This document shows, piece after piece, positions 17,520 through 26,649 of a DNA stretch of 64,000 bases (positions within the stretch are counted from its first letter, which is position 1; every line of letters begins with the position of its first letter). The position numbers and the translations under genes were made by a program. The notes under the pieces were generated by a model. That model had not been told where the DNA came from. It did no database searches and was given only the letters and a program-made list of their open reading frames with translations. The stretch comes from an uncultured Lachnospiraceae bacterium (GTDB lineage Bacteria > Bacillota > Clostridia > Lachnospirales > Lachnospiraceae), in contig CADBPM010000110.1 in assembly GCA_902796595.1 (NCBI GenBank), positions 43,517 to 107,516 on the forward strand, in the 5' to 3' direction.

Positions 17520-17535
17520 AATATAAGGAGAATTT

Positions 17536-19209
17536 ATGAAAAGTGATAATGTGAAAAAGGGTATGCAGCAGGCTCCTTCACGAAGCCTGTTTCATGCACT
17601 TGGATTTACTAAAGAAGAAATGGAAAAACCTCTTGTAGGAATTGTTAGTTCTTACAATGAGATAGTTCCGGGACATATGAATATAGATAAGATCGTAAAT
17701 GCGGTAAAGCAGGGAGTCTCTGAGGCAGGCGGCGTTCCGGTCGTTTTTCCGGCAATTGCAGTATGCGATGGCATTGCAATGGGACATATCGGTATGAAAT
17801 ATTCTCTTGTTTCAAGAGATCTTATCTGTGATTCTACAGAGGCAATGGCTATAGCACATCAATTTGATGCTCTTGTCTGTGTACCGAATTGTGATAAAAA
17901 TGTGCCGGGCCTTCTTATGGCAGCAGCGAGACTTAATATCCCTACTGTATTTGTATCCGGCGGACCAATGCTTGCAGGTCATGTAGGGGGAAGGAAAAGA
18001 AGTCTTTCATCCATGTTTGAGGCAGTTGGCTCGTATGCTGCAGGGACAATGACAGAAGAAGATGTTGATGAATATGTAAATAAAGTTTGTCCTACATGTG
18101 GTTCCTGCTCTGGTATGTATACGGCAAATTCCATGAACTGTCTGACAGAAGCGATAGGAATGGGACTTAGAGGAAACGGAACCATACCTGCTGTATATTC
18201 TGACAGACTTATTCTTGCAAAGCATGCGGGAATGGCAGTAATGGACATGCTTGAAAAGAATATAAGACCAAGGGATATTATGACTAAAGAGGCATTTGTA
18301 AATGCACTTACAGTCGATATGGCACTCGGATGCTCCACAAATACTATGCTTCATCTTCCGGCAATCGCAAATGAAGCAGGTATCGAGCTTGATATGGAAA
18401 TGGCGAATGCTATAAGTGATAAGACACCTAATCTCTGCCATCTTGCACCTGCAGGTCCTGCCTATATAGAGGAGCTGAATGAAGCCGGCGGCATTTATGC
18501 GGTCATGAACGAACTTTCGAAAAAGGGGCTTCTCAATCTTTCCTGCATGACTGTTACAGGCAAGACGGTGGGAGAAAATATCAAGAATGTGCATAATCTT
18601 AATCCTGAGATCATAAGACCTGTAGATGATCCATATATGCCAAATGGAGGTATTGCGGTTCTTAAAGGCAACCTTGCTCCTGATACAGGTATAGTCAAGA
18701 GAAGTGCAGTGGCTCCTGAAATGCTTAAGCACAGCGGTCCTGCAAGAGTATTTGACTGTGAAGAGGATGCGATTGCTGCTATTGAGGGCGGAAAGATAAA
18801 GGCTGGAGATGTTGTTGTTATCCGCTATGAGGGACCGAAGGGTGGTCCTGGTATGAGAGAAATGCTCAATCCTACATCTGCAATAATGGGAATGGGGCTT
18901 GGTTCGACAGTTGCACTTATTACAGATGGACGCTTTTCCGGTGCAAGCCGCGGCGCAGCCATAGGACATGTTTCTCCGGAGGCGGCAGTCGGCGGACCTA
19001 TCGCACTTGTACATGAAGGGGATATCATTGATATTGATATAAATAATAATGCTCTTAATCTGAGAGTTTCTGATGAGGAACTTGCAGCAAGAAGGAAGGA
19101 ATGGAAACCAAGAACTCCTTCAGTGACAACAGGTTATCTTGCCAGATATGCAGCAATGGTTACAAGCGGAAATAAGGGAGCAATCTTAAAAATTCCCGAA
19201 AATGATTAA
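17536..19209 (+). CDS. ilvD: dihydroxy-acid dehydratase
   Basis: A 557-residue IlvD/Edd-family iron-sulfur enzyme. It makes the 2-keto acid precursors of valine and isoleucine. The cluster cysteines are recognisable in [12 protein letters not shown] and [19 protein letters not shown], and the C-terminal signature [19 protein letters not shown] is present. The length is standard. AAGGAG stands before the ATG. The last codons overlap the region holding the ilvB ribosome site, so ilvD and ilvB are one transcript. Confidence 0.97.
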   Translation: MKSDNVKKGMQQAPSRSLFHALGFTKEEMEKPLVGIVSSYNEIVPGHMNIDKIVNAVKQGVSEAGGVPVVFPAIAVCDGIAMGHIGMKYSLVSRDLICDSTEAMAIAHQFDALVCVPNCDKNVPGLLMAAARLNIPTVFVSGGPMLAGHVGGRKRSLSSMFEAVGSYAAGTMTEEDVDEYVNKVCPTCGSCSGMYTANSMNCLTEAIGMGLRGNGTIPAVYSDRLILAKHAGMAVMDMLEKNIRPRDIMTKEAFVNALTVDMALGCSTNTMLHLPAIANEAGIELDMEMANAISDKTPNLCHLAPAGPAYIEELNEAGGIYAVMNELSKKGLLNLSCMTVTGKTVGENIKNVHNLNPEIIRPVDDPYMPNGGIAVLKGNLAPDTGIVKRSAVAPEMLKHSGPARVFDCEEDAIAAIEGGKIKAGDVVVIRYEGPKGGPGMREMLNPTSAIMGMGLGSTVALITDGRFSGASRGAAIGHVSPEAAVGGPIALVHEGDIIDIDINNNALNLRVSDEELAARRKEWKPRTPSVTTGYLARYAAMVTSGNKGAILKIPEND

Positions 19210-19225
19210 AAAGAGAGGGCTTGAT

Positions 19226-20917
19226 ATGATTTTAAACGGTTCACAGATTTTAGTTGAGTGTCTTAAGGAACAGGGTGTTGATACTATTTTCGGTTATCCT
19301 GGCGGAGCTATCCTCAATCTCTATGATGAACTTTATCGTCATAGTGATGAGATAAAGCATATACTTACAAGTCATGAGCAGGGAGCTGCTCATGCAGCAG
19401 ACGGCTACGCAAGGGCAACAGGAAAAGTTGGTGTCTGCCTTGCTACAAGTGGTCCGGGAGCAACAAATCTTGTTACCGGAATAGCAACAGCTTATATGGA
19501 TTCAGTTCCACTTGTCGCTATTACAGGAAATGTAGGTACAAGTCTTCTTGGAAAGGATTCTTTTCAGGAGGTTGATATCGCTGGTGTGACTATGCCTATT
19601 ACAAAGTACAGCTTTATTGTTAAAGATGTAAATAAGTTGGCTGATACAGTAAGAAGAGCCTTTAAGATTGCAAGGTCAGGAAGACCGGGGCCTGTCCTTA
19701 TCGATATAACAAAGGATGTTACTGCAAACAAGTGCGAATATATAGCTAAAGAGCCAGAAAAAGTTGAAGCAAGGGAAAACAAGTGTGATGATAAATGCCT
19801 TGATGCGGCTGTTTCCATGATAGAGGAGTCAAGCGAACCTGTTATCCTTGTCGGCGGCGGTGCAACTATCTCCTGTGCAGATAAATGTGTAAGAGAACTT
19901 GCAGAAAAAATGGATGCACCTGTTTGTGATTCTCTTATGGGTAAGGGCGTATTTCCAGGAACTGATCCACGCTATATGGGCATGATAGGAATGCATGGCA
20001 CAAAGACGGCAAATCGTGCAGTGACGGAATGTGATCTTCTTGTTGTGCTTGGAGCAAGGTTCTCAGACAGAGTAACAGGCAATACTAAGACATTTGCAAA
20101 GAATGCAAAGATCCTTCAGATTGATATAGATCCGGCTGAGGTAAATAAGAATGTCAAGGTGGACAATTTCCTTGAAGGGGATGTAAAGGAAGTAGTATCT
20201 GCTATACTAAGGAAACTTTCAAAGCAGAATCACAGCGAGTGGATCAAGAAGGTTGAGGACTTTAAGGCAAAGAACCCGTTAGTATATCATGAAGATCAGA
20301 TGACAGGTCCTTACTTTATAGAGGAACTTTACAAGCTTACAGAGGGGGATGCCATAATCACAACTGAGGTCGGTCAGCATCAGATGTGGGCTGCTCAGTT
20401 CTATAGGTATAAGAAATCCCACCAGTTGCTCACATCAGGCGGTCTTGGAACTATGGGTTATGGTCTTGGCGCTTCGATCGGAGCAAAGCTTGGCTGCCCT
20501 GATAAGAGGATCATAAATCTTGCAGGTGATGGTTGCCTTCGTATGAATATGAATGAACTTGCCACAGCAAGTCATTATAATGTGCCGATAATAGAGGTCG
20601 TTTTTGATAATCAGGTACTCGGTATGGTACATCAGTGGCAGACACTTTTCTATGGCAAGAGGTATTCACAGACTCTTCTTCCTAAGAACATAGATTACTG
20701 CAAGCTTGCTGAAGCAATGAATGTAAAGGCATTCAGGATAACAAAGAAGGAAGAGACAGATGATATCATAAAGCAGGCGCTTGCGTGTGATGGTCCTGTT
20801 CTTATCGATGTTATGATCGATGAAAATGAAAATGTATGGCCTATGGTTCCGGCAGGCGCATCGATAGAGGATGCTTTCAACGAAGAGGACCTTAAAAAGA
20901 GAGAAAACGAACTTTGA
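19226..20917 (+). CDS. ilvB: acetolactate synthase, large (catalytic) subunit
   Basis: A 563-residue thiamine-diphosphate enzyme that condenses pyruvate with pyruvate or 2-ketobutyrate. The TPP-activating glutamate is in TSHEQGAAHAADGYARATG, and the pyrimidine/metal site is GDGCLRMNMNELATASHYN. It starts at the ATG behind AGAGAGGGC; an ATG at 19202, overlapping the ilvD end, lacks a proper site. No ilvN regulatory subunit gene is nearby; serC comes next, 22 bases on. A catabolic AlsS identity is less likely given the ilvD linkage. Confidence 0.94.
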   Translation: MILNGSQILVECLKEQGVDTIFGYPGGAILNLYDELYRHSDEIKHILTSHEQGAAHAADGYARATGKVGVCLATSGPGATNLVTGIATAYMDSVPLVAITGNVGTSLLGKDSFQEVDIAGVTMPITKYSFIVKDVNKLADTVRRAFKIARSGRPGPVLIDITKDVTANKCEYIAKEPEKVEARENKCDDKCLDAAVSMIEESSEPVILVGGGATISCADKCVRELAEKMDAPVCDSLMGKGVFPGTDPRYMGMIGMHGTKTANRAVTECDLLVVLGARFSDRVTGNTKTFAKNAKILQIDIDPAEVNKNVKVDNFLEGDVKEVVSAILRKLSKQNHSEWIKKVEDFKAKNPLVYHEDQMTGPYFIEELYKLTEGDAIITTEVGQHQMWAAQFYRYKKSHQLLTSGGLGTMGYGLGASIGAKLGCPDKRIINLAGDGCLRMNMNELATASHYNVPIIEVVFDNQVLGMVHQWQTLFYGKRYSQTLLPKNIDYCKLAEAMNVKAFRITKKEETDDIIKQALACDGPVLIDVMIDENENVWPMVPAGASIEDAFNEEDLKKRENEL

Positions 20918-20939
20918 TTAAGAAAAAGAAGGAGAAAAT

Positions 20940-22019
20940 ATGAACAGAGTTTATAATTTTTCGGCAGGACCGGCAGTTCTGCCGGAAGAAGTCCTGAAAG
21001 AGGCAGCAGGGGATATGCTCGACTATAAAGGTTCAGGCATGAGTGTTATGGAAATGAGCCATAGGAGTCAGGTGTTTCAGGATATAATTGATGAAGCTGA
21101 GGCAGATTTCAGGGAACTTTTATCTGTTCCTGACAATTACAAGGTCCTTTTTCTTCAGGGCGGCGCATCACAGCAATTTGCAGCTGTTCCTATGAATCTT
21201 ATGAAGAATAAGGTCGCCGACTATATAATCACAGGCAACTGGGCAAAGAAAGCCTATGAGGAAGCTGTAAAGTATGGCGATGCAAAGCCTGTGGCAAGCA
21301 GTGCCGATGATAATTTTTCATATATACCGGATTGCTCCGACCTCCCGATAAGAGAAAACGCAGATTATGTCTATATATGTGAAAATAATACGATCTATGG
21401 TACAAAGTTCCATACTCTTCCTGATACAAAAGGCAAAAACCTTGTTTCGGATGTAAGCTCATGCTTTATGAGTGAGCCGGTTGATGTTTCAAAGTATGCT
21501 GTTCTTTATGGTGGTGTCCAGAAGAATATAGGACCTGCAGGTCTTGTTATATCAGTTATCAGAGACGACCTTATAACTGAGGATGTTCTTCCTGGCACAC
21601 CTACAATGCTGTCATGGAAGACACAGGCAGATAAGGGTTCTCTTTATAATACACCTAACTGCTGGGCTATTTATGTATGTGGTCTTGTGTTTAAGTGGTT
21701 AAAGAAAAATGGAGGACTTGAGGCTGCAAGGGAAAGAAACGAGAAGAAGGCAGCCCTTCTGTATGATTTCCTCGATAATAACAGCCTGTTCAAGGGTACA
21801 GTAAGAAGAGCAGACAGATCACTTATGAATGTTCCTTTTATTACAGGTGATAAGGAGCTTGATGTAGAATTTGTAAAAGAGGCAGCAGCAAACGGACTTG
21901 TCAATCTGAAAGGACACAGATCGGTCGGCGGTATGAGAGCATCAATATACAATGCCATGCCTTATGAGGGCGTTGAAAAGCTTGTGGGATTCATGAAGAA
22001 GTTTGCTGTAGAGCATTGA
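20940..22019 (+). CDS. serC: phosphoserine aminotransferase
   Basis: A 359-residue PLP enzyme making 3-phosphoserine from phosphohydroxypyruvate with glutamate as donor. It begins RVYNFSAGPAVLPEEVL, the family's usual N-terminus. The PLP lysine is in VLYGGVQKNIGPAGL, and HRSVGGMRASIYNAMP is near the C-terminus. AAGGAG precedes the ATG. serA follows almost at once, so the first two steps of serine synthesis are together; serB was not seen. Confidence 0.97.
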   Translation: MNRVYNFSAGPAVLPEEVLKEAAGDMLDYKGSGMSVMEMSHRSQVFQDIIDEAEADFRELLSVPDNYKVLFLQGGASQQFAAVPMNLMKNKVADYIITGNWAKKAYEEAVKYGDAKPVASSADDNFSYIPDCSDLPIRENADYVYICENNTIYGTKFHTLPDTKGKNLVSDVSSCFMSEPVDVSKYAVLYGGVQKNIGPAGLVISVIRDDLITEDVLPGTPTMLSWKTQADKGSLYNTPNCWAIYVCGLVFKWLKKNGGLEAARERNEKKAALLYDFLDNNSLFKGTVRRADRSLMNVPFITGDKELDVEFVKEAAANGLVNLKGHRSVGGMRASIYNAMPYEGVEKLVGFMKKFAVEH

Positions 22020-22030
22020 TCGGGGGGCTT

Positions 22031-23194
22031 ATGTTTAAGATACATACATTAAATAATATTTCAAAGAAGGGAACGGACAGACTCCCTGAAAATTATTCGA
22101 TTACAGATGATATTGCAGTTTCCGATGCCATTCTTGTGAGAAGCGCCAAAATGCACGATATGGAGATGCCGGAAAGTCTTCTTGCAGTTTCAAGAGCAGG
22201 AGCAGGAGTTAACAATATACCTCTTGATGTTTGTGCAGAAAAGGGTATCGTAGTCTTCAATACTCCGGGAGCCAATGCCAATGCTGTAAAAGAACTTGTT
22301 TTAGCAGGTCTCCTTATTTCAGCAAGAGATATCGTAGGCGGGATAAACTGGGTTGAAAGAGACAGGGACGATGCTGATATTTCAAAGACAGCTGAAAAGC
22401 AGAAAAAGGACTATGCCGGAGTTGAAATAGCTGGCAAGACCTTGGGCGTTATCGGACTTGGGGCAATAGGTGTAAGGGTTGCCAATGCAGCAAGTGCGCT
22501 TGGTATGAAAGTATACGGATGCGATCCGTTCATTTCTGTTCAGAATGCATGGACCCTGTCACATGACGTTATACCGGTAAAAAGCAATGATGAGATATTT
22601 GGAAAGTGTGATTATATAACAGTCCATGTTCCTCTTATGGACTCGACAAAGGGACTTATAGGCAGGGACTCGATCGCAAAGATGAAGGATGGAGTTGTTA
22701 TCCTTAATTTTGCAAGGGGAGGTCTTGTTGATAATGAGGCTATCTCAGAAGCACTTTCATCCGGAAAGGTTGCAAAATATGTTACCGATTTTCCGGATGC
22801 AGAGAGCGTAAAAATGCCAAATACTATTGTTTTACCTCATCTTGGGGCTTCTACAGAGGAAGCAGAGGAAAACTGTGCAGTAATGGCGGTTGATGAACTT
22901 GTTGATTATCTTGAAAATGGAAATATAAAGAACTCTGTCAACTTCCCTGCATGTGATGCCGGAGAGGTGAAGAGCGAAGGAAGAATAGCTATTCTTCACA
23001 GAAATATTCCTAAAATGATCACTCAGTTTACTGCTGTACTTGCAGGAGAGGGCATAAATATCGATTCCATGCTTAATAAGAGCCGTGGCGATTATGCATA
23101 CACTTTGTTTGATATTGAGGCTGCAAGCAGTGATAACATGAAATCTCAGCTTGAGGCTATCGACGGAGTGCTGAAAGTAAGGATCATTAAGTAA
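22031..23194 (+). CDS. serA: D-3-phosphoglycerate dehydrogenase with ACT domain
   Basis: A 387-residue NAD-dependent D-2-hydroxyacid dehydrogenase catalysing the first step of serine synthesis. The NAD-binding GVIGLGAIGVRVA motif is near residue 145, and the catalytic His lies in VLPHLGASTEEAEENC. Residues about 315-387 form a C-terminal ACT domain (RIAILHRNIPKMITQFTAVL), which in this family binds serine for feedback inhibition. The intervening regulatory domain of the longest forms is absent. I start it at the ATG behind GGGGGG; another ATG at 22016 overlaps the serC stop. Confidence 0.94.
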   Translation: MFKIHTLNNISKKGTDRLPENYSITDDIAVSDAILVRSAKMHDMEMPESLLAVSRAGAGVNNIPLDVCAEKGIVVFNTPGANANAVKELVLAGLLISARDIVGGINWVERDRDDADISKTAEKQKKDYAGVEIAGKTLGVIGLGAIGVRVANAASALGMKVYGCDPFISVQNAWTLSHDVIPVKSNDEIFGKCDYITVHVPLMDSTKGLIGRDSIAKMKDGVVILNFARGGLVDNEAISEALSSGKVAKYVTDFPDAESVKMPNTIVLPHLGASTEEAEENCAVMAVDELVDYLENGNIKNSVNFPACDAGEVKSEGRIAILHRNIPKMITQFTAVLAGEGINIDSMLNKSRGDYAYTLFDIEAASSDNMKSQLEAIDGVLKVRIIK

Positions 23195-23213
23195 AGAATT
23201 TTGTCCTTATACT

Positions 23214-23240
23214 GTATTATCGGATAGAGTCCGGTAATAC
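23214..23240. repeat. 27-bp imperfect palindrome after serA (copy 2, inverted)
   Basis: The arms GTATTATCGGA and TCCGGTAATAC pair with one wobble. It is the reverse complement of 17493-17519 except for one base. The two copies flank ilvD-ilvB-serC-serA. Confidence 0.75.
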
Positions 23241-23249
23241 AAGAACCTG

Positions 23250-23285
23250 TCGCTCATTGTAAAATCGCCTCACGGCGATGAGCGA
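23250..23285. repeat. nested palindrome, same family as 7738 and 58744
   Basis: The outer arms TCGCTCAT and ATGAGCGA enclose TGTAAAATCGCC and GGCGATG. A further small hairpin (GTATTG, CCGAAGT, CAATAC) follows at about 23297-23314. Confidence 0.7.
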
Positions 23286-23322
23286 AGGCTACATCGTATT
23301 GCCGAAGTCAATACGACATTTT

Positions 23323-23351
23323 AGGAACCGCCTTGTGTGGTTCCTTTTTTT
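23323..23351 (+). terminator. terminator after the serA unit
   Basis: AGGAACC, a 9-base loop, GGTTCCT, then a run of Ts. The candidate promoter of the next gene overlaps it. Confidence 0.8.
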
Positions 23352-23361
23352 GTGCTAAAAT
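23333..23361 (+). promoter_or_regulatory. candidate promoter for the yesL-like gene, overlapping the terminator
   Basis: TTGTGT, 17 bases (containing the terminator T-run), then TAAAAT, about 90 bases before the start codon. Confidence 0.5.
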
Positions 23362-23452
23362 AGTAATATGTTTACTGCTGTAACCCGTGGATATGTACAA
23401 AAAGCACAGGTTTCAGACTTGGCGTTTTATTTATTTTTTTGGAGGTTCCAAA

Positions 23453-24103
23453 ATGAACAGGCTCTTTGATATTAACAATCCTTTTTTTAGGTTCATGAGC
23501 AAATTTTTTGATATTATGGTTTTAAGTATCGTATTTGTTATCTGCTGTGTACCTGTACTAACTATCGGACCGGCTATCACTGCACTCTATTATTCTATTG
23601 CAAAGGCAGTAAGGAGAGACCGCAGTTATCCGGTAAAGGAGTTCTTCCATGCATTTAAAAGAGATTTTAGACAGAGCGCTATAGTGGGCATAATAATACT
23701 TGCAATTTCGGCAATAATAGTTGTTGATATAAGAATAGTTATCGGTACAGGAGATGCAAAGCTAGGTTCTTTAAAGATAGCTTATGTAGTCGTTGCCCTG
23801 CTTATCGCATTTATCAGTACTTATATTTTCCCGCTTATTTCAAGGTTTTCGCTTAAGATGAAGGACCTCTTCAAGCTTGCTTTCTTCCTTTCATTTAAGC
23901 ACTTTTTAAGCACTATACTTTGTGTTTTGATACTTGCAGCCGGTGTGGTCGGTGTTTTTGTAAGCATGGGACTTTTCCTTTTGTTTATACCGGGACTTGT
24001 TGCATTGCTTATTTCTTTTCCAATGGAAAAGGTACTAAAAAAGACACTTGAACAGATAGGTACAGGAACAGATCATAACGCTGACCAGTGGTATGCAGAG
24101 TGA
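23453..24103 (+). CDS. YesL-family (DUF624) membrane protein
   Basis: A 216-residue integral membrane protein with about five or six helices. The N-terminus (NPFFRFMSKFFDIMVLSIVFVICC) and the following VPVLTIGPAITALYYSIAKAVR are characteristic of the YesL/DUF624 family, whose biochemical role is unsettled; members often stand near sugar transport genes. No such gene is adjacent here. The start is the ATG behind TTGGAGG. Its TGA overlaps the proposed ATG of the MscS-like gene (TGATG), indicating coupling. Confidence 0.82.
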   Translation: MNRLFDINNPFFRFMSKFFDIMVLSIVFVICCVPVLTIGPAITALYYSIAKAVRRDRSYPVKEFFHAFKRDFRQSAIVGIIILAISAIIVVDIRIVIGTGDAKLGSLKIAYVVVALLIAFISTYIFPLISRFSLKMKDLFKLAFFLSFKHFLSTILCVLILAAGVVGVFVSMGLFLLFIPGLVALLISFPMEKVLKKTLEQIGTGTDHNADQWYAE

Positions 24104-24993
24104 TGCATTTTAGTGAGAATATCATGTCAATTTTATCATATACACTTTTAACAGCAAATGTCGAAATACCGGAACTTTCATTTTCGCAGAAAACATTTGA
24201 AAAGCTTGGCGATGCTGCTTTTGAGCTTGTAAAAACGGTGATTATCGTTCTTTTAGTATGGTTTATAGGAAGCAAGGTCATTAAGTTTGTCATTAAACTT
24301 GTAAAAAATGCACTTGCAAGAACCAATATGGATGCCGGAGCAGCTGGATTTCTTACGACTTTTATCAATGTAGCATTGAAGCTTGTGCTTGCATTTATGA
24401 TACTAGGTTATATTGGCGTGGATACAAGCTCGATCATTGCTATTGTCGGTTCAGCAGGACTTACAGCAGGTCTTGCCTTACAGGGGGCTTTATCCAATTT
24501 TGCAGGAGGTGTGCTTCTTCTTATCCAGAAGCCGTTTGTTGTAGGTGATTTTATTACTGCCTGCGGGCACTCGGGTACGGTAAAAAAGATCGATCTTTTT
24601 TATACGAGGATGCTTACTTACGACAATAACCTTGTTGTCATTCCAAATGGTACTCTTATGAATACGGAGATTACCAATACAACCTATGCAGCTTTCAAGA
24701 TGATCGTCTACAAGGTCGGAGTTGACTATTCATCTGATGTGGAAAAGGTAAAGAAGGCACTTATGGATAGTGCTGAATGTGATTCAAGAGCTGTGATAGA
24801 TGATGAGCATCCTGTTAATATTTTTATTTCGAGTTTTGATGCCAGTGCGATTACGATGGAATTAAGATTTTTTGTAAAAACAGATGATTACTGGCCTGCA
24901 AAATTTGCTATATCAGAAGAAGTTAAGAAAAGGTTTGATAAAGAAGGCATTCAGATTCCATTTGACCAGATTGATGTACACATGAAAAATTGA
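24103..24993 (+). CDS. small-conductance mechanosensitive channel (MscS family)
   Basis: A 296-residue membrane channel. Three helices lie in the first 130 residues. The third is the pore helix, GSAGLTAGLALQGALSNFAGG, with the small-residue packing of MscS, followed by the beta domain (FVVGDFITACGHSGTVKKIDLFYTRM, PNGTLMNTEITN). It releases solutes when membrane tension rises. Candidate starts are at 24088, 24103 and 24124. I prefer 24103 because it overlaps the upstream stop, but no ribosome site decides it. A terminator follows. Confidence 0.93.
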   Translation: MHFSENIMSILSYTLLTANVEIPELSFSQKTFEKLGDAAFELVKTVIIVLLVWFIGSKVIKFVIKLVKNALARTNMDAGAAGFLTTFINVALKLVLAFMILGYIGVDTSSIIAIVGSAGLTAGLALQGALSNFAGGVLLLIQKPFVVGDFITACGHSGTVKKIDLFYTRMLTYDNNLVVIPNGTLMNTEITNTTYAAFKMIVYKVGVDYSSDVEKVKKALMDSAECDSRAVIDDEHPVNIFISSFDASAITMELRFFVKTDDYWPAKFAISEEVKKRFDKEGIQIPFDQIDVHMKN

Positions 24994-25000
24994 TTAAAAG

Positions 25001-25026
25001 GGCAGCACATTGTGTTGCCTTTTTTT
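25001..25026 (+). terminator. terminator after the mscS-like gene
   Basis: GGCAGCAC, ATT, GTGTTGCC with one wobble, then seven Ts. Confidence 0.88.
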
Positions 25027-25048
25027 CTTAAAAATCTTTTTGTTTTCG

Positions 25049-25078
25049 TTGACAGAAAGACATTAATTGAGTTATTAT
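25049..25078 (+). promoter_or_regulatory. promoter for the double-receiver gene
   Basis: A perfect TTGACA, 18 bases, TATTAT, about 118 bases before the start. The leader in between has no obvious structure. Confidence 0.7.
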
Positions 25079-25196
25079 AAATTGTAGAAGAAGTTTATAT
25101 AAGCTGAAATATAGTACACAAAAACAAAAGATAAGTAAGGAAAATTTGCGTGATAGAAAAACCTATATAAAGTTGTCTGTATGAGAGGAGATCAGT

Positions 25197-25997
25197 ATGG
25201 ATAAACATATAGTACTTATGTGTGATTCTCAGAGCTTTATGATCAATGCAATCAAATCAGCGTTGGAAGCTGAGAGGTTTTATGTAATATTTATCACTCC
25301 TGCCCCTGATGAAGTTGATGGACTTGGCGAGGGTACGCATATTATTCTCATGTATCTCGGCGATTATATTTCAACGTGTGAGGAGACCCTTATAAAAATA
25401 AAGGACCTTATCTATGAGTATGATACAAAGGTATATATTATAGGTAGTCCTGAGGAATTTAAAATTCTTTCGAAAACACTTCCGCTTAATCTTGTAAATG
25501 GGGTTTTCGAACGCCCTCTTAATGTGAAGAATCTTGTTATGGAATTGAATCTTATATGCAGTACAGAGGTCGACGAGAGGGGAAGAAAAAAGATCCTTGT
25601 TATCGATGATGACAGTGTTATGCTTCGTACGATAAAGAACTGGCTTTCTGATCAGTATCATGTGATAATGGCAAATTCGGGTATGTCGGGGATAACTTTT
25701 CTTGCTAAAAATAAAGTTGATCTTATTCTGCTTGATTATGAGATGCCTGTTACAAATGGCGCGGAGATTATGGAGATGCTCCAGCAGAATCCGGAAACTG
25801 CAACGATTCCGGTCATGTTTTTAACTGGAAAGGGAGATAAGGAGAGTGTGCACAGGGTTATAGACCTCAAACCTGCCGGATATATCCTTAAAACCCAGCC
25901 TCCAAAGGAAATTATAAAAACAATAGATAAGTTCTTCTTAAACAAAGTGCTTGAAGAAGAGGATGACAGTGATTTTGATTTCAGTCAGTTTCATTAA
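25197..25997 (+). CDS. double-receiver response regulator without output domain
   Basis: A 266-residue protein. Residues about 128-250 are a canonical receiver: acidic pocket VIDDDS, phosphoacceptor aspartate in LLDYEMP, threonine in MFLTGKGD, and lysine in YILKTQ. Residues about 1-115 have the same alpha/beta rhythm (IVLMCDSQSFMINAIKSAL, IILMYLGDY) but lack the paired acidic residues and a clear phosphoacceptor, so this is a degenerate receiver. An acidic tail ends the protein. There is no DNA-binding or enzyme domain, so it likely acts by protein contact, as in chemotaxis or cyclic di-GMP circuits. AGAGGAG precedes the ATG. No kinase gene is adjacent. Confidence 0.85.
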   Translation: MDKHIVLMCDSQSFMINAIKSALEAERFYVIFITPAPDEVDGLGEGTHIILMYLGDYISTCEETLIKIKDLIYEYDTKVYIIGSPEEFKILSKTLPLNLVNGVFERPLNVKNLVMELNLICSTEVDERGRKKILVIDDDSVMLRTIKNWLSDQYHVIMANSGMSGITFLAKNKVDLILLDYEMPVTNGAEIMEMLQQNPETATIPVMFLTGKGDKESVHRVIDLKPAGYILKTQPPKEIIKTIDKFFLNKVLEEEDDSDFDFSQFH

Positions 25998-26011
25998 CTT
26001 GCAGCATATAA

Positions 26012-26050
26012 AAAACCCATTGTGATGATGACTTCACAATGGGTTTTTTT
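26012..26050. terminator. bidirectional terminator between the receiver gene and rpsT
   Basis: ACCCATTGTGA and TCACAATGGGT form a perfect 11-bp stem with an A-run before and seven Ts after, serving both converging genes. Confidence 0.92.
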
Positions 26051-26096
26051 ATTTTTAAATTCAGTTTGTTACAAACTCTATCTGTTGAGGGCCAGA

Positions 26097-26360
26097 TTAA
26101 GCGAGCTTGTTTACTCTCTTTGTAAGACGTGAAATCTTTCTAGAAGCTGTTGTTCTCTTGAAGATTCCCTTTGTAGCAGCCTTATCAATCTCAGCAACAG
26201 CTGGACCAAGGTTTGCCTTAGCAGCTTCAAGGTCATTTGCTTCTACAGCAGAATTTACCTTCTTAACAAGTGTCTTAACCTTAGATGTAACGATCTGATT
26301 TCTAAGTGTCTTCTTTTCTGTAACTCTGATTCTCTTCTTAGCAGACTTGATATTAGCCAA
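26097..26360 (-). CDS. rpsT: 30S ribosomal protein S20
   Basis: An 87-residue basic protein beginning ANIKSAKKRIRVTEKKTLRN, the S20 signature, with the usual C-terminal lysine/arginine-rich helix. It binds 16S rRNA early in 30S assembly. I start it at TTG, which sits behind GGAGG and gives the normal family length; longer in-frame starts upstream would add residues foreign to S20. A non-ATG start fits the known weak, autoregulated translation of S20. The leader is about 135 bases long. Confidence 0.96.
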   Translation of the reverse strand: MANIKSAKKRIRVTEKKTLRNQIVTSKVKTLVKKVNSAVEANDLEAAKANLGPAVAEIDKAATKGIFKRTTASRKISRLTKRVNKLA

Positions 26361-26501
26361 TTCCGTGCACCTCCATACTAACGTAAGCATTATTATATTT
26401 TAAATGGACCTTAAGCTTGAACCGCGTTGGGGTAAAAGTATCAGGTATCCTTGCCTGCTTTAGTCCGGACACGGACGTCTAACGCAGACACATACTAATG
26501 T

Positions 26502-26530
26502 AGTTTAGTACATAGTAATTGTTTTGTCAA
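26502..26530 (-). promoter_or_regulatory. promoter for rpsT
   Basis: On the minus strand: a perfect TTGACA, 17 bases, then TAAACT. Confidence 0.7.
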
Positions 26531-26562
26531 TAAGTTTTATACTTTTTTTTCTTTTAAACTTC

Positions 26563-26571
26563 TGTTATAAT
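26563..26571 (+). promoter_or_regulatory. extended -10 box, candidate promoter for plsY
   Basis: TGTTATAAT is a perfect extended -10; the -35 is only T-rich. It lies about 200 bases ahead of plsY, with the repeat element in the leader. Confidence 0.4.
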
Positions 26572-26649
26572 GATGTTGGTGTCAAAAGTACTTGTCACTG
26601 GATTAATAAATAAAAACACTTATAATTATTGAGTGTCGGAAGTCAATCT

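Noticed and set aside
18007..19014. Long open frame (335 codons) on the minus strand
   Set aside because: It lies wholly antisense to ilvD, is full of Cys/His/Tyr/Ile as expected from reverse codon shadowing, has no ribosome site and matches no family.
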